Assembly (NCBI GenBank): GCA_050485685.1
Contig: JBJHBW010000010.1
Location: 1-64,000, forward strand
Source: JBJHBP01 sp050485685
GTDB taxonomy: Bacteria > Pseudomonadota > Gammaproteobacteria > Steroidobacterales > Rariloculaceae
DNA length: 64,000 bases
Direction: 5' to 3'
The translations under genes were made by a program, and so were the position numbers. Below, in pieces: positions 33,897 through 43,041 of this stretch (position 1 is the stretch's first letter; every line of letters starts with the position of its first letter). The notes below the pieces were generated by a model. It was given only the letters and a program-made list of their open reading frames with translations, had not been told where the DNA came from and made no database searches.

Positions 33897-35317
33897 GCAC
33901 GCACCTCCAGGATCGGCCGCATCGTTTCCGGTGGCGACACTTCGACAGTGGTCTGGCCGGCGAAGGTGCGCCAGAAATTTATAACCATCAGCACGGCACC
34001 GGCCAGGAACACAATACCGCCCACCAGACGCAGTGCGTAGTAGGGCGCCATCGCATGCATGGACTCGGTGAAGCTGTACTGCACCTCACCGAGTTCGTCC
34101 AGACTCAGCCACAGCAGTGCCTGCGAAACGCCCGCACCCCACATGGCGATCACGTACAGCATCGTGCCGGCCAGCGCGAGCCAGAAGTGCACGTTGGCGA
34201 GCTTTACGCTGGCCAGCGGTACGCCGGCGAGTTTCGGCACGAGGTAGTAGAACGTGCCGAAAGTGATCAGCGCATTCCAGCCCAGTGCTCCGGAGTGCAC
34301 GTGGCCCACGGTCCACTCCGTGAAGTGACTCATCATGTTGACGCTGCGCAGCGCCAGCATCGGCCCTTCGAATGTGGCCAGGCCGTAGAACGCAAGTGCC
34401 AGCACCAGAAACTTCAGCGCCGGATCGGTTTTCAGTTTCTGCCAGGCACCGCTGACGGTCATGATGCCGTTGATCATCGTTGCCCATGACGGCGCCAGCA
34501 GGATCACGCTCATGACCACACCGGTGGTCTGTACCCATTCCGGGATGGCCGTGTAGTGCAGGTGATGCGGGCCTGCCCAGATGTAGGTGTAGGTGAATGC
34601 CCAGAACGCGACGATGGACAGTCTATAGCTCCAGATCGGGCGCTCGGCCTGCTTGGGCAGGAAGTAGTACAGCATGCCGAGAAACCCGCCGGTGAGCAGG
34701 AATCCGACCGCGTTGTGACCGTACCACCACTGCACGATCGCATCCTGGGCGCCGGGATACAGCGAATAGGCCTTGTCTATGCTGACCGGCACCGCGAGGT
34801 TGTTCACGATGTGCAGCATCGCAATGACAATGATCAGTGCGCCGTAGAACCAGTTCGAGACATAGATGGGGCCGACCTTGCGTTTGGCGATGGTGCCGAA
34901 GAACACGATCGCGAAACTCACCCAGAGCACGGCAATGGCGATGTCGAATGGCCACTCCAGTTCCGCGTACTCCTTGCCGCCGTTCCACCCGGCCAGCAGC
35001 GATACGAAGCCCAGCGCCATCGTGATCTGCCAGCCCCAGAACAGGAGCCATGCGAGCTTCGGCGCGTACAGCGTGATATGGCTGGTACGTTGCACGGTAT
35101 ACAGCGCAGTGCCTATCAGTGCCGACACTGCGAAGCCGAAAAGCACGACGTTGGTATGAAACGTGCGCAGGCGCCCGTAGCTCAGCCACGGCTGATCGAA
35201 GCTCAAGCCCGGCCAGACCAGCAGGGCTGCGACCCAGACACCGGCGGTCATCCCAAGCACCGCCCAGAACACGGCCATGGCCGTGAATGCGGTCGTGACT
35301 CGATCCTGATAAATCAT
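33893..35317 (-). CDS. ccoN: cbb3-type cytochrome c oxidase catalytic subunit I
   Basis: A 474-residue, twelve-helix heme-copper oxidase. Metal ligands are visible: His54 in RTFHTNVV, the CuB histidines in WWYGHNAVG and PHHLHYT, and the heme histidines in HFTEWTVGHVHSG. cbb3 enzymes reduce oxygen at very low concentrations. The start ATG overlaps the stop of the Yip1-like gene (TGATG). I see no FNR-type TTGATNNNNATCAA site upstream, so oxygen control may come from the adjacent two-component system. Confidence 0.94.
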   Translation of the reverse strand: MIYQDRVTTAFTAMAVFWAVLGMTAGVWVAALLVWPGLSFDQPWLSYGRLRTFHTNVVLFGFAVSALIGTALYTVQRTSHITLYAPKLAWLLFWGWQITMALGFVSLLAGWNGGKEYAELEWPFDIAIAVLWVSFAIVFFGTIAKRKVGPIYVSNWFYGALIIVIAMLHIVNNLAVPVSIDKAYSLYPGAQDAIVQWWYGHNAVGFLLTGGFLGMLYYFLPKQAERPIWSYRLSIVAFWAFTYTYIWAGPHHLHYTAIPEWVQTTGVVMSVILLAPSWATMINGIMTVSGAWQKLKTDPALKFLVLALAFYGLATFEGPMLALRSVNMMSHFTEWTVGHVHSGALGWNALITFGTFYYLVPKLAGVPLASVKLANVHFWLALAGTMLYVIAMWGAGVSQALLWLSLDELGEVQYSFTESMHAMAPYYALRLVGGIVFLAGAVLMVINFWRTFAGQTTVEVSPPETMRPILEVRA

Positions 35318-35928
35318 CACGTACCTATGAATGGTCCAACGCCCTGACTCCAGAGCACGACGGTGATACCCAGAAAGCTGACCCAGGCGACCAGAAGGTA
35401 GGCGACCAGCCACGATGCCATCAGCATGCCTTTCTCGGGATCGATGCCGAATACGACCGGCAGTCCGCGGTAAAGAAGATAAATGCTCCAGATCAGAATC
35501 GGTACCAGCACCAGCACGTTGATGAATGCGTGCGGATAAAGGTGCGCGACGCTGCCTACCATCAGCGGTGCGCCGACCATGGCAACCAGCGCAAAGTGGC
35601 GACCCAGGGATTGGTCAACGTTGTATGTTCTTGCCATCCAGCGCGCGATCCATGCGGTGGACAGAAAGCCGAACAGCAACAGCGCAAAGTACGCTGCGCT
35701 GATCATCAGTGCAGCACCCTGTGTCAGTACCAGCGGCTCGACCCCGAGCAGCCAGCCGAACCGCAGCGCACCAAGGTATGCAAACACCGGTGGGAGCAGG
35801 CCCAGCCACAGCGCAAACCCGAAGAAGACCGAAGCAGCGGATGGCGGATTGGCGGCCACGTTCGCAAAGGCGACCTGTGGACGCAGCAGCACTGTCCCTA
35901 AATCCAGAAGCGTGAACCTGCCCGCCAT
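35317..35928 (-). CDS. Yip1-family (DUF1282-like) membrane protein, first gene of the cbb3 operon
   Basis: 203 residues with five or so hydrophobic segments: FFGFALWLGLLPPVFAYLGA, ISAAYFALLLFGFLSTAW, HFALVAMVGAPLMVGS, NVLVLVPILIWSIYLLYRG and a final LLVAWVSFLGITVVL. This matches the Yip1 superfamily pattern, whose bacterial function is unknown. Its stop overlaps the ccoN start, so translation is tightly coupled. That suggests a role in assembly or heme/copper delivery for the oxidase, by inference. The response-regulator gene lies 80 bp upstream on the same strand. Confidence 0.75.
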   Translation of the reverse strand: MAGRFTLLDLGTVLLRPQVAFANVAANPPSAASVFFGFALWLGLLPPVFAYLGALRFGWLLGVEPLVLTQGAALMISAAYFALLLFGFLSTAWIARWMARTYNVDQSLGRHFALVAMVGAPLMVGSVAHLYPHAFINVLVLVPILIWSIYLLYRGLPVVFGIDPEKGMLMASWLVAYLLVAWVSFLGITVVLWSQGVGPFIGT

Positions 35929-36008
35929 TCTTTGTGATTTTCCAGCGCGGAGATTGGCGCACTGTATTTGGGCATGTCGTGCGGACCTATAGGTAGTTTC
36001 CGCAATGT

Positions 36009-36716
36009 TCAATGCTGCCGGCAGTTGCCGGCGAAAGCGTAGCCCACGTTGCGAAATGTGCTGACAGGCAGTGTCAGTCCGGTCTGCTGCTCGACCTTGC
36101 CGCGCAGGCGGCTGACCAGCGTATCCAGCCGACGCGTGTCGGACACAGTGCTGGTCCGGTAGATATTGCGGCACAGCGACTCGCGACTGATCGTGTCGCC
36201 CGCGACCGCGAACAGTGCGGCCAGCAGGCGGGCTTCGGCGCCGGTAAGGTCAATGATCCCGCCATCCGGGCAGTGCAGACTTCGGGCACTGAGGCGCAGG
36301 GTCCACGCGTGCGTGTCATCCTGATCCCTGTCAGGCTTAAGGCGCGGGATCAGTTGTTCAACGGCTGCCTTGAGTTCACGAAGATCCACCGGCTTTACGA
36401 GATAGTTGTCGGCACCCAGACTGCGGCCGGAGATTCTGTCTTCAACGTGGCCACGAGCGGTCATGACGATGATGCCAAGCCTGAGGCCATGCTGTTCGCG
36501 CAAACCCTGCAGGACCTGCATCCCGTCGCCATCCGGCAGGCCCAGATCCAGCACCACGATGTCCCAGTGCTCCTCGGCAAGCATGTCCTTCATGGCTGCG
36601 ATACTGCCGACGCCATGTGCATCGAAGCTGCAGACTCTGAAATAATCGACAAGCTCCTGGCACAGGTCCGAGGCGTCCTCAACCACCAATATGCGAATTT
36701 CGTTCAATGCACCCAC
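36009..36716 (-). CDS. OmpR-family response regulator
   Basis: About 235 residues: an N-terminal receiver (ILVVEDASDL, phosphoacceptor Asp57 in VVLDLGLPDGDG, lysine in YLVKPVDLRE) and a C-terminal winged helix (RTSTVSDTRRLDTLVSRLRGKVE). The GTG at 36716 has GGAAG upstream. An ATG at 36773 is the alternative and would deepen the overlap with the divergent kinase gene. The Yip1-ccoNOQP operon lies directly downstream on the same strand and is the natural target, by inference. Confidence 0.87.
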   Translation of the reverse strand: MGALNEIRILVVEDASDLCQELVDYFRVCSFDAHGVGSIAAMKDMLAEEHWDIVVLDLGLPDGDGMQVLQGLREQHGLRLGIIVMTARGHVEDRISGRSLGADNYLVKPVDLRELKAAVEQLIPRLKPDRDQDDTHAWTLRLSARSLHCPDGGIIDLTGAEARLLAALFAVAGDTISRESLCRNIYRTSTVSDTRRLDTLVSRLRGKVEQQTGLTLPVSTFRNVGYAFAGNCRQH

Positions 36717-38658
36717 CGCACTTCCACGGGAGTGGATTCGCGCCGTCTGCGTATTTGTTCTGTTGCCGTTCATGGCAGCGTGTTCCGATCAACTCACGGC
36801 TGACTGGCCGACCGACGATATCGTACAGCATGTCGCGATCGACTCGCAGCGAGAGAGCCTGCTTGATCAGGCCCTCGTCTTGCGTGATCCCGGCGGAGAA
36901 TTGACGCTGCAGGACCTGCTCGACTTTGACGAGGCGACTGTGGCGCAGCGTTTCAGTCCGTTGCGAGGTCGCTTCTCCTTCGGCTACACCCGGGACGCCG
37001 TTTGGATACGCTTCGTGCTCGCAGCGCCCGAAGTGCAGGACGCCATGGAGCGCCTGGTCGTGGTGAGACCTCCTTTCCTGCAGGACCTGCGCCTTTACAG
37101 TCAGACGGCGGACGGCTCCTGGTCGGAGCAGCGTGCCGGCACTGCGGTGCCGGTCGCGGAGCGGGCAATGATCGTCCCGGAGATCGTGATTCCGCTGCAT
37201 GTGATATCGGAACCCCGTGTGCACTACCTGCGTGTGCAGACGCGCAGCACCATGGTCATGTCACTGGACCTTTGGCATCCGGGTGCGTTCGTGGAAAGGT
37301 CGGCCGGGGTCTATACCCGCCATGGCATTTTTCTCGGCATGGTGACGACCGCAATCGTGATCACTCTGTTGTGCGCACTGTGGATGCGCCAGCGTGTTTT
37401 CTGGTTTGCAACTGCCTATCTGGTCTCCTATGCATTGCTGCTGTTTGTCCTCAATGGCTACGATCAGATCAGCGTGTATCCGGGCGCGCCGTACCTCAGT
37501 AATCAGACCGTTGGCCTATTGTCGGTGGGTGCGGCGGCACTGCTGGTCGGGTTTTCACTTGCCTATCTTGAACCGCGATCGGCCTATCCCCGGTTCACCC
37601 GTGTGCTCGAAGTGCTGGCCTGGATCTGCGCAGCTGGGGTGCTGGTGTCGCTGTTGGGAAGATATGGGTCGATAGCGGCGCCCGCAGCACTGCTGATTAC
37701 AGCAATCAGCGTATTGCTGATGGTGCTGTACTTTCTGATGCTTCGCCATGCGCGCCAGCGCGCAATCATCATGATTGCCCTGTTCGTGTTCCCTTTGATC
37801 GCCGTGCTCATCCAGCTGGTGCGCAACATGGGGTTGCTGCCGGTCAACTTCTGGACCACGGATCTGTGGGAAAGGACCGCTTTCTTTCAGATACCGTTTG
37901 CGGCGGTTGTCGTGCTGTTACGGGTGCGTGAAGAGGCGATGAGGCACCGACTTGCTATCAACCGCGAGCGCGCGCAACGACAGTTTCTGCACCTGATAGC
38001 TCACGAGATCAGGACGCCCCTGTCGGTTCTGACGACTGCGCTCGCGAACCTGCGCGCACGCATGTCTGCCGACAAGGACGATCAGTTGCCGCGTTTCCAA
38101 CGCATGGAAGCGGCGCTGGGACGCCTCAATGCGCTGGTGGACAATGCCCTTGCCGAAGACCGTCTGCGGCTGCTCTCGCATGAGCCGCGCCTGGAGCCCA
38201 TCGCACCCTCGCGGTTTGCTGCCCACGTCTGCGAGTTGCTGTCGCTGGATAATGACCGACACACTCTGCGGGTTGCGCTGCCCGATGACGATACGCCGGT
38301 CAGCATGGATGTGGAGTGGCTGGTGCTGGCGACGCTGAACCTGCTGGACAATGCCGTCAAGTACTCTCCCGATGGCGGGCAGATCGGGCTTTCCCTGGAT
38401 AGACAGCGGGGGCAGTTCTGCATCACGGTGTCCGATCAGGGTCCCGGCATAGCGCCGGAGGATCAGTCGCTGGTGTTCAGTCGCTTTTTTCGTGCCGACA
38501 GTGTCAGCCAGCGGGCCGACACCCCGGGTCTGGGTCTTGGTCTGTATCTGGTCAGGGAGGTGGTGCGACGCCACGGTGGCGATGTGGAGCTGGTCAGCAG
38601 TCCGGGTCAGGGCAGTACGTTCACGATCCGGATTCCGGTCGATGCGACATCGGTCTGA
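36691..38658 (+). CDS. Sensor histidine kinase with 7TMR-DISM-type sensor
   Basis: 655 residues. The N-terminus looks like a lipoprotein signal (VCVFVLLPFMAACSD). A periplasmic 7TMR-DISM extracellular beta-domain follows, then a run of membrane helices (about residues 208-410). After these come HisKA with His438 in LIAHEIRTPLS and the ATPase domain (NLLDNAVKYSPDG, DQGPGIAPE, GLGLGLYLV). Such sensors bind small ligands such as sugars. The ligand here is unknown. The ATG lies 26 bp inside the 5' end of the divergent regulator gene, an unusual 5'-5' overlap. No ribosome binding site is obvious. Confidence 0.87.
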   Translation: MRISFNAPTALPREWIRAVCVFVLLPFMAACSDQLTADWPTDDIVQHVAIDSQRESLLDQALVLRDPGGELTLQDLLDFDEATVAQRFSPLRGRFSFGYTRDAVWIRFVLAAPEVQDAMERLVVVRPPFLQDLRLYSQTADGSWSEQRAGTAVPVAERAMIVPEIVIPLHVISEPRVHYLRVQTRSTMVMSLDLWHPGAFVERSAGVYTRHGIFLGMVTTAIVITLLCALWMRQRVFWFATAYLVSYALLLFVLNGYDQISVYPGAPYLSNQTVGLLSVGAAALLVGFSLAYLEPRSAYPRFTRVLEVLAWICAAGVLVSLLGRYGSIAAPAALLITAISVLLMVLYFLMLRHARQRAIIMIALFVFPLIAVLIQLVRNMGLLPVNFWTTDLWERTAFFQIPFAAVVVLLRVREEAMRHRLAINRERAQRQFLHLIAHEIRTPLSVLTTALANLRARMSADKDDQLPRFQRMEAALGRLNALVDNALAEDRLRLLSHEPRLEPIAPSRFAAHVCELLSLDNDRHTLRVALPDDDTPVSMDVEWLVLATLNLLDNAVKYSPDGGQIGLSLDRQRGQFCITVSDQGPGIAPEDQSLVFSRFFRADSVSQRADTPGLGLGLYLVREVVRRHGGDVELVSSPGQGSTFTIRIPVDATSV

Positions 38659-38770
38659 AGGCAGCGGAGGCATGAGCCCGGTTATGTGACGCCATCTCTT
38701 CCGGATTTTTTTCCCGGCTGCCGATAGAATAGCGACCCTTCACGGCCTCGACGTCCACAGCGGGTGACAC

Positions 38771-39307
38771 ATGCATCTTGAAGCCATTCCCATCGGCAAC
38801 AATCCTCCCGAGGAAGTCAACGTCATCGTCGAGGTGCCGGTAGGCGGCGAGCCGATCAAGTACGAGATGCACAAGGCTTACGGCACCATGGTCGTGGACA
38901 GGTTTCTCTACACCTCCATGCGCTATCCCGGGAACTACGGTTTCATTCCGCACACGCTGTCGGAAGACGGAGATCCGTGCGATGTACTGGTTGCGAATCA
39001 GCGCGGCGTGGTGCCTGGTGCGGTCATGGCCGTGCGGCCGGTGGGCGTGCTTAAGATGCAGGACGAAGCCGGAAGCGACGAGAAGATCATCGCAGTACCG
39101 GTGACGCGCCTTTCGCGTCGCTACGAGAAGGTTCACAACTATACGGACCTGCCCGACATCACTGTCAGTCAGGTAGAGCATTTCTTCCAGCACTACAAGG
39201 ACCTGGAAAGCTCCAAGTGGGTGAAGATGCTTGGCTGGGGGGATGCCGACGAAGCGCGCCGTTTCATCGTGGAGGCAATCGAGCGGGCAAGGCAGCAGGG
39301 GCAATAG
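38771..39307 (+). CDS. ppa: Inorganic pyrophosphatase (family I)
   Basis: 178 residues, the standard bacterial length. It hydrolyses pyrophosphate in the cytoplasm with Mg2+. Signature residues are in EDGDPCDVLV (the Asp-rich metal site), with KYEMHKAYGTMVVDRF upstream and a C-terminal VKMLGWGDADEA. It is a single gene on the plus strand between the kinase gene and the convergent ctaG, with only five bases to the ctaG stop. Confidence 0.95.
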   Translation: MHLEAIPIGNNPPEEVNVIVEVPVGGEPIKYEMHKAYGTMVVDRFLYTSMRYPGNYGFIPHTLSEDGDPCDVLVANQRGVVPGAVMAVRPVGVLKMQDEAGSDEKIIAVPVTRLSRRYEKVHNYTDLPDITVSQVEHFFQHYKDLESSKWVKMLGWGDADEARRFIVEAIERARQQGQ

Positions 39308-39312
39308 CACCG

Positions 39313-40131
39313 TCACTGCGGCATGCGTTTCAGCCACAGAATTGCCAAAGCGAGTCCCGCACTCGCATACACAAGTCCGCCCGGTACCCACATGACAAGT
39401 CCGGCCAGTTGCTGATCCGACAGGCTGTCGAATCCTCTGAAGCCGGCTGGATGATCGGGGTATAGCACCTGCGGCGCAAACGTCATCAGTGCGCCCAGCA
39501 TGCCGGTGTGCATCATGGTCAGTACGGCCAGCACGGTGGCGGTGCCGAAACGTGCGTGGCCCATTCTCCCCGGTGCGATCAGGCTCCACCAGAACCACAG
39601 GCCCGTCACGAAGAACGACAGGTGTGCGACGTCGTGCAAGGCACGATGTGCAGCGGCCAGCTGATAGAGCACGGGCAGGTGCCACAGCCAGATCACGATG
39701 CCATGCGCGACAAATGCCGTAATCGGGGTGTTTGCGGCGGCCTTGTACAGCCGGCCCAGCCACGGTCCTGCGCGCCGCCGCACGGCGCCGGGCAGTGCCT
39801 GCATGTACTGCGGCATGGGCCGTGCCAGCAGCAACAGTGGGGGTACCACCGCGAGCAGCAGCATGTGTTGTGTCATGTGTCCGACCAGCGTGGCATGTGC
39901 CCAGCGGGCAATCGGTCCGATCAGGGTGACGACAAGCAGTGCCCATCCGCACAGGAATAGCGTCACCCTTGCCGTAGCCGGGCGTTGCAGTGCGCGCTGT
40001 ACGCCGTAAAGGTAGCCGAGAAAAGACAATGCCAGGGCCCACGTAATCCAGTCAGTCACCAGCGCGGCCGGGGTGTGTGCCATGGCCGGAACCGGAAGCA
40101 GCAGTGCTGCGGAGAGGATCAGGCGCTGCAA
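39313..40131 (-). CDS. ctaG: Cytochrome c oxidase assembly protein, caa3 CtaG type
   Basis: A polytopic membrane protein of about 272 residues with histidine-bearing helices typical of the caa3_CtaG family (VGHMTQHMLLL, AFVAHGIVIWLWHLPVLYQL, LHDVAHLSFF). It supports copper insertion or assembly of the oxidase encoded upstream. I favour a TTG start at 40131 because it provides a signal-like segment (QRLILSAALLLPVPAMAH). The first ATG at 40083 lies after that segment. With the TTG, it overlaps the preceding small membrane gene by 13 bases. Confidence 0.83.
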   Translation of the reverse strand: MQRLILSAALLLPVPAMAHTPAALVTDWITWALALSFLGYLYGVQRALQRPATARVTLFLCGWALLVVTLIGPIARWAHATLVGHMTQHMLLLAVVPPLLLLARPMPQYMQALPGAVRRRAGPWLGRLYKAAANTPITAFVAHGIVIWLWHLPVLYQLAAAHRALHDVAHLSFFVTGLWFWWSLIAPGRMGHARFGTATVLAVLTMMHTGMLGALMTFAPQVLYPDHPAGFRGFDSLSDQQLAGLVMWVPGGLVYASAGLALAILWLKRMPQ

Positions 40132-40499
40132 GGTGTCGCCATCAGGATCGGCAAGGCAATGAACACCAGCGCCGCCAGCGACAGTGAGAGGACCAGGCCC
40201 TCGACAGTGTGCCGGAATGTCAGTGTCTGCTGCGGCTCGCCGGGCAGCGCGGAGACCAGTCGTCGTGACCAGCGCAGCAGCATAACGACCAGAGCTGCTC
40301 CGTGTCCGATTGCGATGGCTGCCAGAATGACAGTGACGGGATGGGAAAGGCCAGCAGCGCCGGAGACCGGAAGCGCGCGGCAACTGAGCGCATGCCCCGC
40401 ATATAACGCGACGAACGCGCTTGCCCAGACCATGACGCCGGCGCTGATGCGCACCAGGGCCCCCGCCCCGAGATGCCGATTCTGATCAGAACCGCTCAC
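40119..40499 (-). CDS. Small membrane protein of the aa3 oxidase cluster, function unknown
   Basis: 126 residues from a GTG at 40499, eleven bases after the oxidase subunit I stop. Three hydrophobic helices are visible (VMVWASAFVALYAGHAL, TVILAAIAIGHGAALVVML, VLSLSLAALVFIALPIL), with a His in each of the first two. I do not recognise the family. The position between subunit I-III and ctaG suggests an accessory subunit or assembly factor, perhaps filling the subunit IV position. Confidence 0.65.
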   Translation of the reverse strand: MSGSDQNRHLGAGALVRISAGVMVWASAFVALYAGHALSCRALPVSGAAGLSHPVTVILAAIAIGHGAALVVMLLRWSRRLVSALPGEPQQTLTFRHTVEGLVLSLSLAALVFIALPILMATPCSA

Positions 40500-40509
40500 A
40501 CTCGCACCG

Positions 40510-43041
40510 TCACGCCTGAACTCCGAACAGCGCGGGCAGGGCGTACACGAGTCCAAGCGCCACCAGCGTGACCACGGTTGTGTAGCCAGTCCACAGTCGA
40601 ATGATGCGCAAGTCCAGGCTGCGCTTTCGTGAAACGAATCCCCTCTGCCAGCGCAGCAGGCCGAACCCCGCCATCACGCCGGTCAGCGCAGCGTGCAGGG
40701 CACAGTAGCCGAGCAGAAAGGTCGTGACCGCGGCGTACGCGTGCGTTGTCGGCGCGGCAACGCCCGTTGTGATCTGGGTGGCCAGCGTCACCGTTGCGAT
40801 CAGCGCGCCTGCCAGGGCCAGCAACAGACCAGCAACCGGCCTGGCACCGGCCGCGTTGCTGCGTACGGCGCCGTGCATGCCAAGCATGGATGCGATCACG
40901 GCTGCAGCGCCGATCAGCGGCAGTGCGGGCGGGTTGCTGATGTACGACGCCGGTGGCCAGGCGGGTGCGACCACCCACAGATACAGGTAGCCGAACAGCA
41001 GGGTGATGAAGAACGTGCCGTTGACGAGCAGTCCCGCCGCCATGCCCCACCAGCCGGGTGCATCGCGCACCTGGGCGTGCAGTGGCAGTTGCAGGCCGCA
41101 GCCGGCATCGAGATCAGGCCAGTCCTTCTTAAGGCCCGTGGACCATGCCCAGCGCAGTGCGGCGCCCAGCGCTGTCAGTGCCCCGACGGCGGACAGCCAG
41201 TAAAGACCGGCAAGAAATCCGACAAAGAAGACGGCCAGCAATGCAGCCGTGATCAGTGGCAGAAAGCTGGGGCCGGGCAGCAGTATGATCTGATCAGGAC
41301 GGCCGGTGATCGCGTGCACGCCCAGCGTTTCCTGCCAGCCGTGACGCACCGCGGCGAGATGCCCGCGGCCGTTGTCGATGTCATCCTGAAGCGTGTCCTG
41401 ATTCCAGAGCGGCTCGCGCGACTCGACTACAGGCAGACTGGCGAAGTTCCAGGCTTGCGGCGGGTGAGACAGCGACCATTCCAGCGTTCCTGCGCGCCAG
41501 GGATTGCGCTCGCTGCGTTCACCGGCCCGGCATTGCACGATCATGTCTACGAGGAATGCTGCGAATCCCACGGTGAGCACGAAACCGCCAATGGAGCTGA
41601 CCAGATTCAGCCACTCCCAGCCCAGGCCCTCGGGGTAGGTGTAGATCCGTCGCGGCATGCCGAGAAGCCCGGTCAGGTGCATGTGCAGGAAGGTCAGATT
41701 GAAACCGATGAAGATCAGCCAGAATGCCCATTTGCCAAGCGACGCCGACGGCGCCCTGCCGGTCATCAGCGGCAGCCAGTAGTACGCGGCGGCCAGCAGC
41801 GGAAACACGAAGCCGCCGATCAGCACGTAATGCAGATGCGCGACCACGAAATGCGTGTCATGCGCCTGCCAGTTGAATGGCACCAGCGCGAGCATCACGC
41901 CGGTCAGGCCGCCGCAGACGAAGATGAACAGGAACCCGAACAGGTAAAGCATGGGCAGCTGTCGCACCGGCCTGCCGTTCCACAGTGTGGCCAGCCATGC
42001 GAAGAACTGAATCGCCGTGGGGACCGCGACGAACATGCTGGCGGCGGAGAAGAATACCAGCGCCAGATGCGGGATGCCCACCGTGAACATGTGGTGCACC
42101 CACAGGCCGAAGCTGATGAAGCCGGTGGCGATGACGGCCGCGACAATCCACGCATAGCCGACGATGGGCCGGCGCGCGAACGTCGGAATCATCATCGATA
42201 CCACAGCTGCGGCCGGCAGAAAGATGATGTAGACCTCGGGATGGCCGAACAGCCAGAAAAGGTGCTGCCACAGCAGAGGGTCGCCCCCGAGAGCGGTGTC
42301 AAAGAATGGCCACTCGAACGCGCGTTCGATTTCCAGCAGTATCGAGCCGAGGATCAGCGGCGGGAAGCCGACCACCATCATCAGCGCGGTGATCAGTATG
42401 TACCAGCCGAACAGCGGCATGCGGTTCAGGCTCATGCCGCTGCTGCGCACCTTGAGCACGGTGGCGACCAGTTCTATGCCAAAAGCGATCGCCGACACCT
42501 CGACGAACGTGATGCCTATGAGCCAGACATCGGCATTGATGCCGGGTGAGTAGGTCGCCCCTGAGAGCGGTGTGTACATGAACCAGCCGCTGTCCGGTGC
42601 GACGCCGGCAAACAGGGCGATCAGCAGTATCGAACCGCCGAACAGATAGCACCAGTAGCCGAAAGCACTGAGGCGGGGAAATGACAGGTCGCGCGCGCCC
42701 AGGAACTTCGGAATGAAGTACAGCCCCAGCCCCTCTATCAGCGGAATCGCAAACAGGAACATCATCACCGTGCCATGCATGGTGAAGATCTGGTTGTAGG
42801 TATCGTGATCGAGGAACGGATTGCCCGGAATCGCCAGCTGCGCGCGGATCAGCATGGACAGCAGACCGCCGATGACGAAAAACACCAGGCTCGTGACTAT
42901 GAACCTCAGGCCGATGACCGAGTGATTGACCGCGGCCAGACGCCCTATGCCTGATGGTGTCGCATACACGGCATCCAGCTCGCGCATCCGCTGTTCCCGG
43001 GGTGTGCGCTGATCCTGCTGTGCGGTTGATGGGTCGCTCAC
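40510..43041 (-). CDS. ctaD: Cytochrome c oxidase subunit I fused to subunit III (aa3 type)
   Basis: 843 residues. The first ~550 are heme-copper oxidase subunit I, with a heme histidine in FTMHGTVMMF, the cross-linked CuB motif in GHPEVYI (with the channel glutamate, so A1-like), HH in WVHHMFTV, and AHLHYVLIGG. The remainder, from about residue 600, has further helices that resemble subunit III (GLLVNGTFFITLLFGYLYLW, AYAAVTTFLLGYCALHAAL). No separate subunit III gene is present. The start is GTG at 43041, overlapping the subunit II stop (GTGA). The oxidase should use electrons from cytochrome c at ambient oxygen. Confidence 0.91.
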   Translation of the reverse strand: MSDPSTAQQDQRTPREQRMRELDAVYATPSGIGRLAAVNHSVIGLRFIVTSLVFFVIGGLLSMLIRAQLAIPGNPFLDHDTYNQIFTMHGTVMMFLFAIPLIEGLGLYFIPKFLGARDLSFPRLSAFGYWCYLFGGSILLIALFAGVAPDSGWFMYTPLSGATYSPGINADVWLIGITFVEVSAIAFGIELVATVLKVRSSGMSLNRMPLFGWYILITALMMVVGFPPLILGSILLEIERAFEWPFFDTALGGDPLLWQHLFWLFGHPEVYIIFLPAAAVVSMMIPTFARRPIVGYAWIVAAVIATGFISFGLWVHHMFTVGIPHLALVFFSAASMFVAVPTAIQFFAWLATLWNGRPVRQLPMLYLFGFLFIFVCGGLTGVMLALVPFNWQAHDTHFVVAHLHYVLIGGFVFPLLAAAYYWLPLMTGRAPSASLGKWAFWLIFIGFNLTFLHMHLTGLLGMPRRIYTYPEGLGWEWLNLVSSIGGFVLTVGFAAFLVDMIVQCRAGERSERNPWRAGTLEWSLSHPPQAWNFASLPVVESREPLWNQDTLQDDIDNGRGHLAAVRHGWQETLGVHAITGRPDQIILLPGPSFLPLITAALLAVFFVGFLAGLYWLSAVGALTALGAALRWAWSTGLKKDWPDLDAGCGLQLPLHAQVRDAPGWWGMAAGLLVNGTFFITLLFGYLYLWVVAPAWPPASYISNPPALPLIGAAAVIASMLGMHGAVRSNAAGARPVAGLLLALAGALIATVTLATQITTGVAAPTTHAYAAVTTFLLGYCALHAALTGVMAGFGLLRWQRGFVSRKRSLDLRIIRLWTGYTTVVTLVALGLVYALPALFGVQA

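Noticed and set aside
35929..36008. FNR/ANR site upstream of the cbb3 operon
   Set aside because: No TTGATNNNNATCAA-like sequence seen in the 80-bp gap. Only a weak TTGAAC / TATAGG pair with 15-bp spacing on the minus strand, too poor to call.
38621..40042. Long minus-strand frame spanning ppa and ctaG
   Set aside because: It runs across the real ppa on the opposite strand and is out of frame with ctaG. Low-complexity Arg/His product.
40693..42549. Long plus-strand frame opposite oxidase subunit I
   Set aside because: Product is Gln/Arg/His-rich without domains. The opposite strand has HPEVY, HH and AHLHY oxidase motifs.
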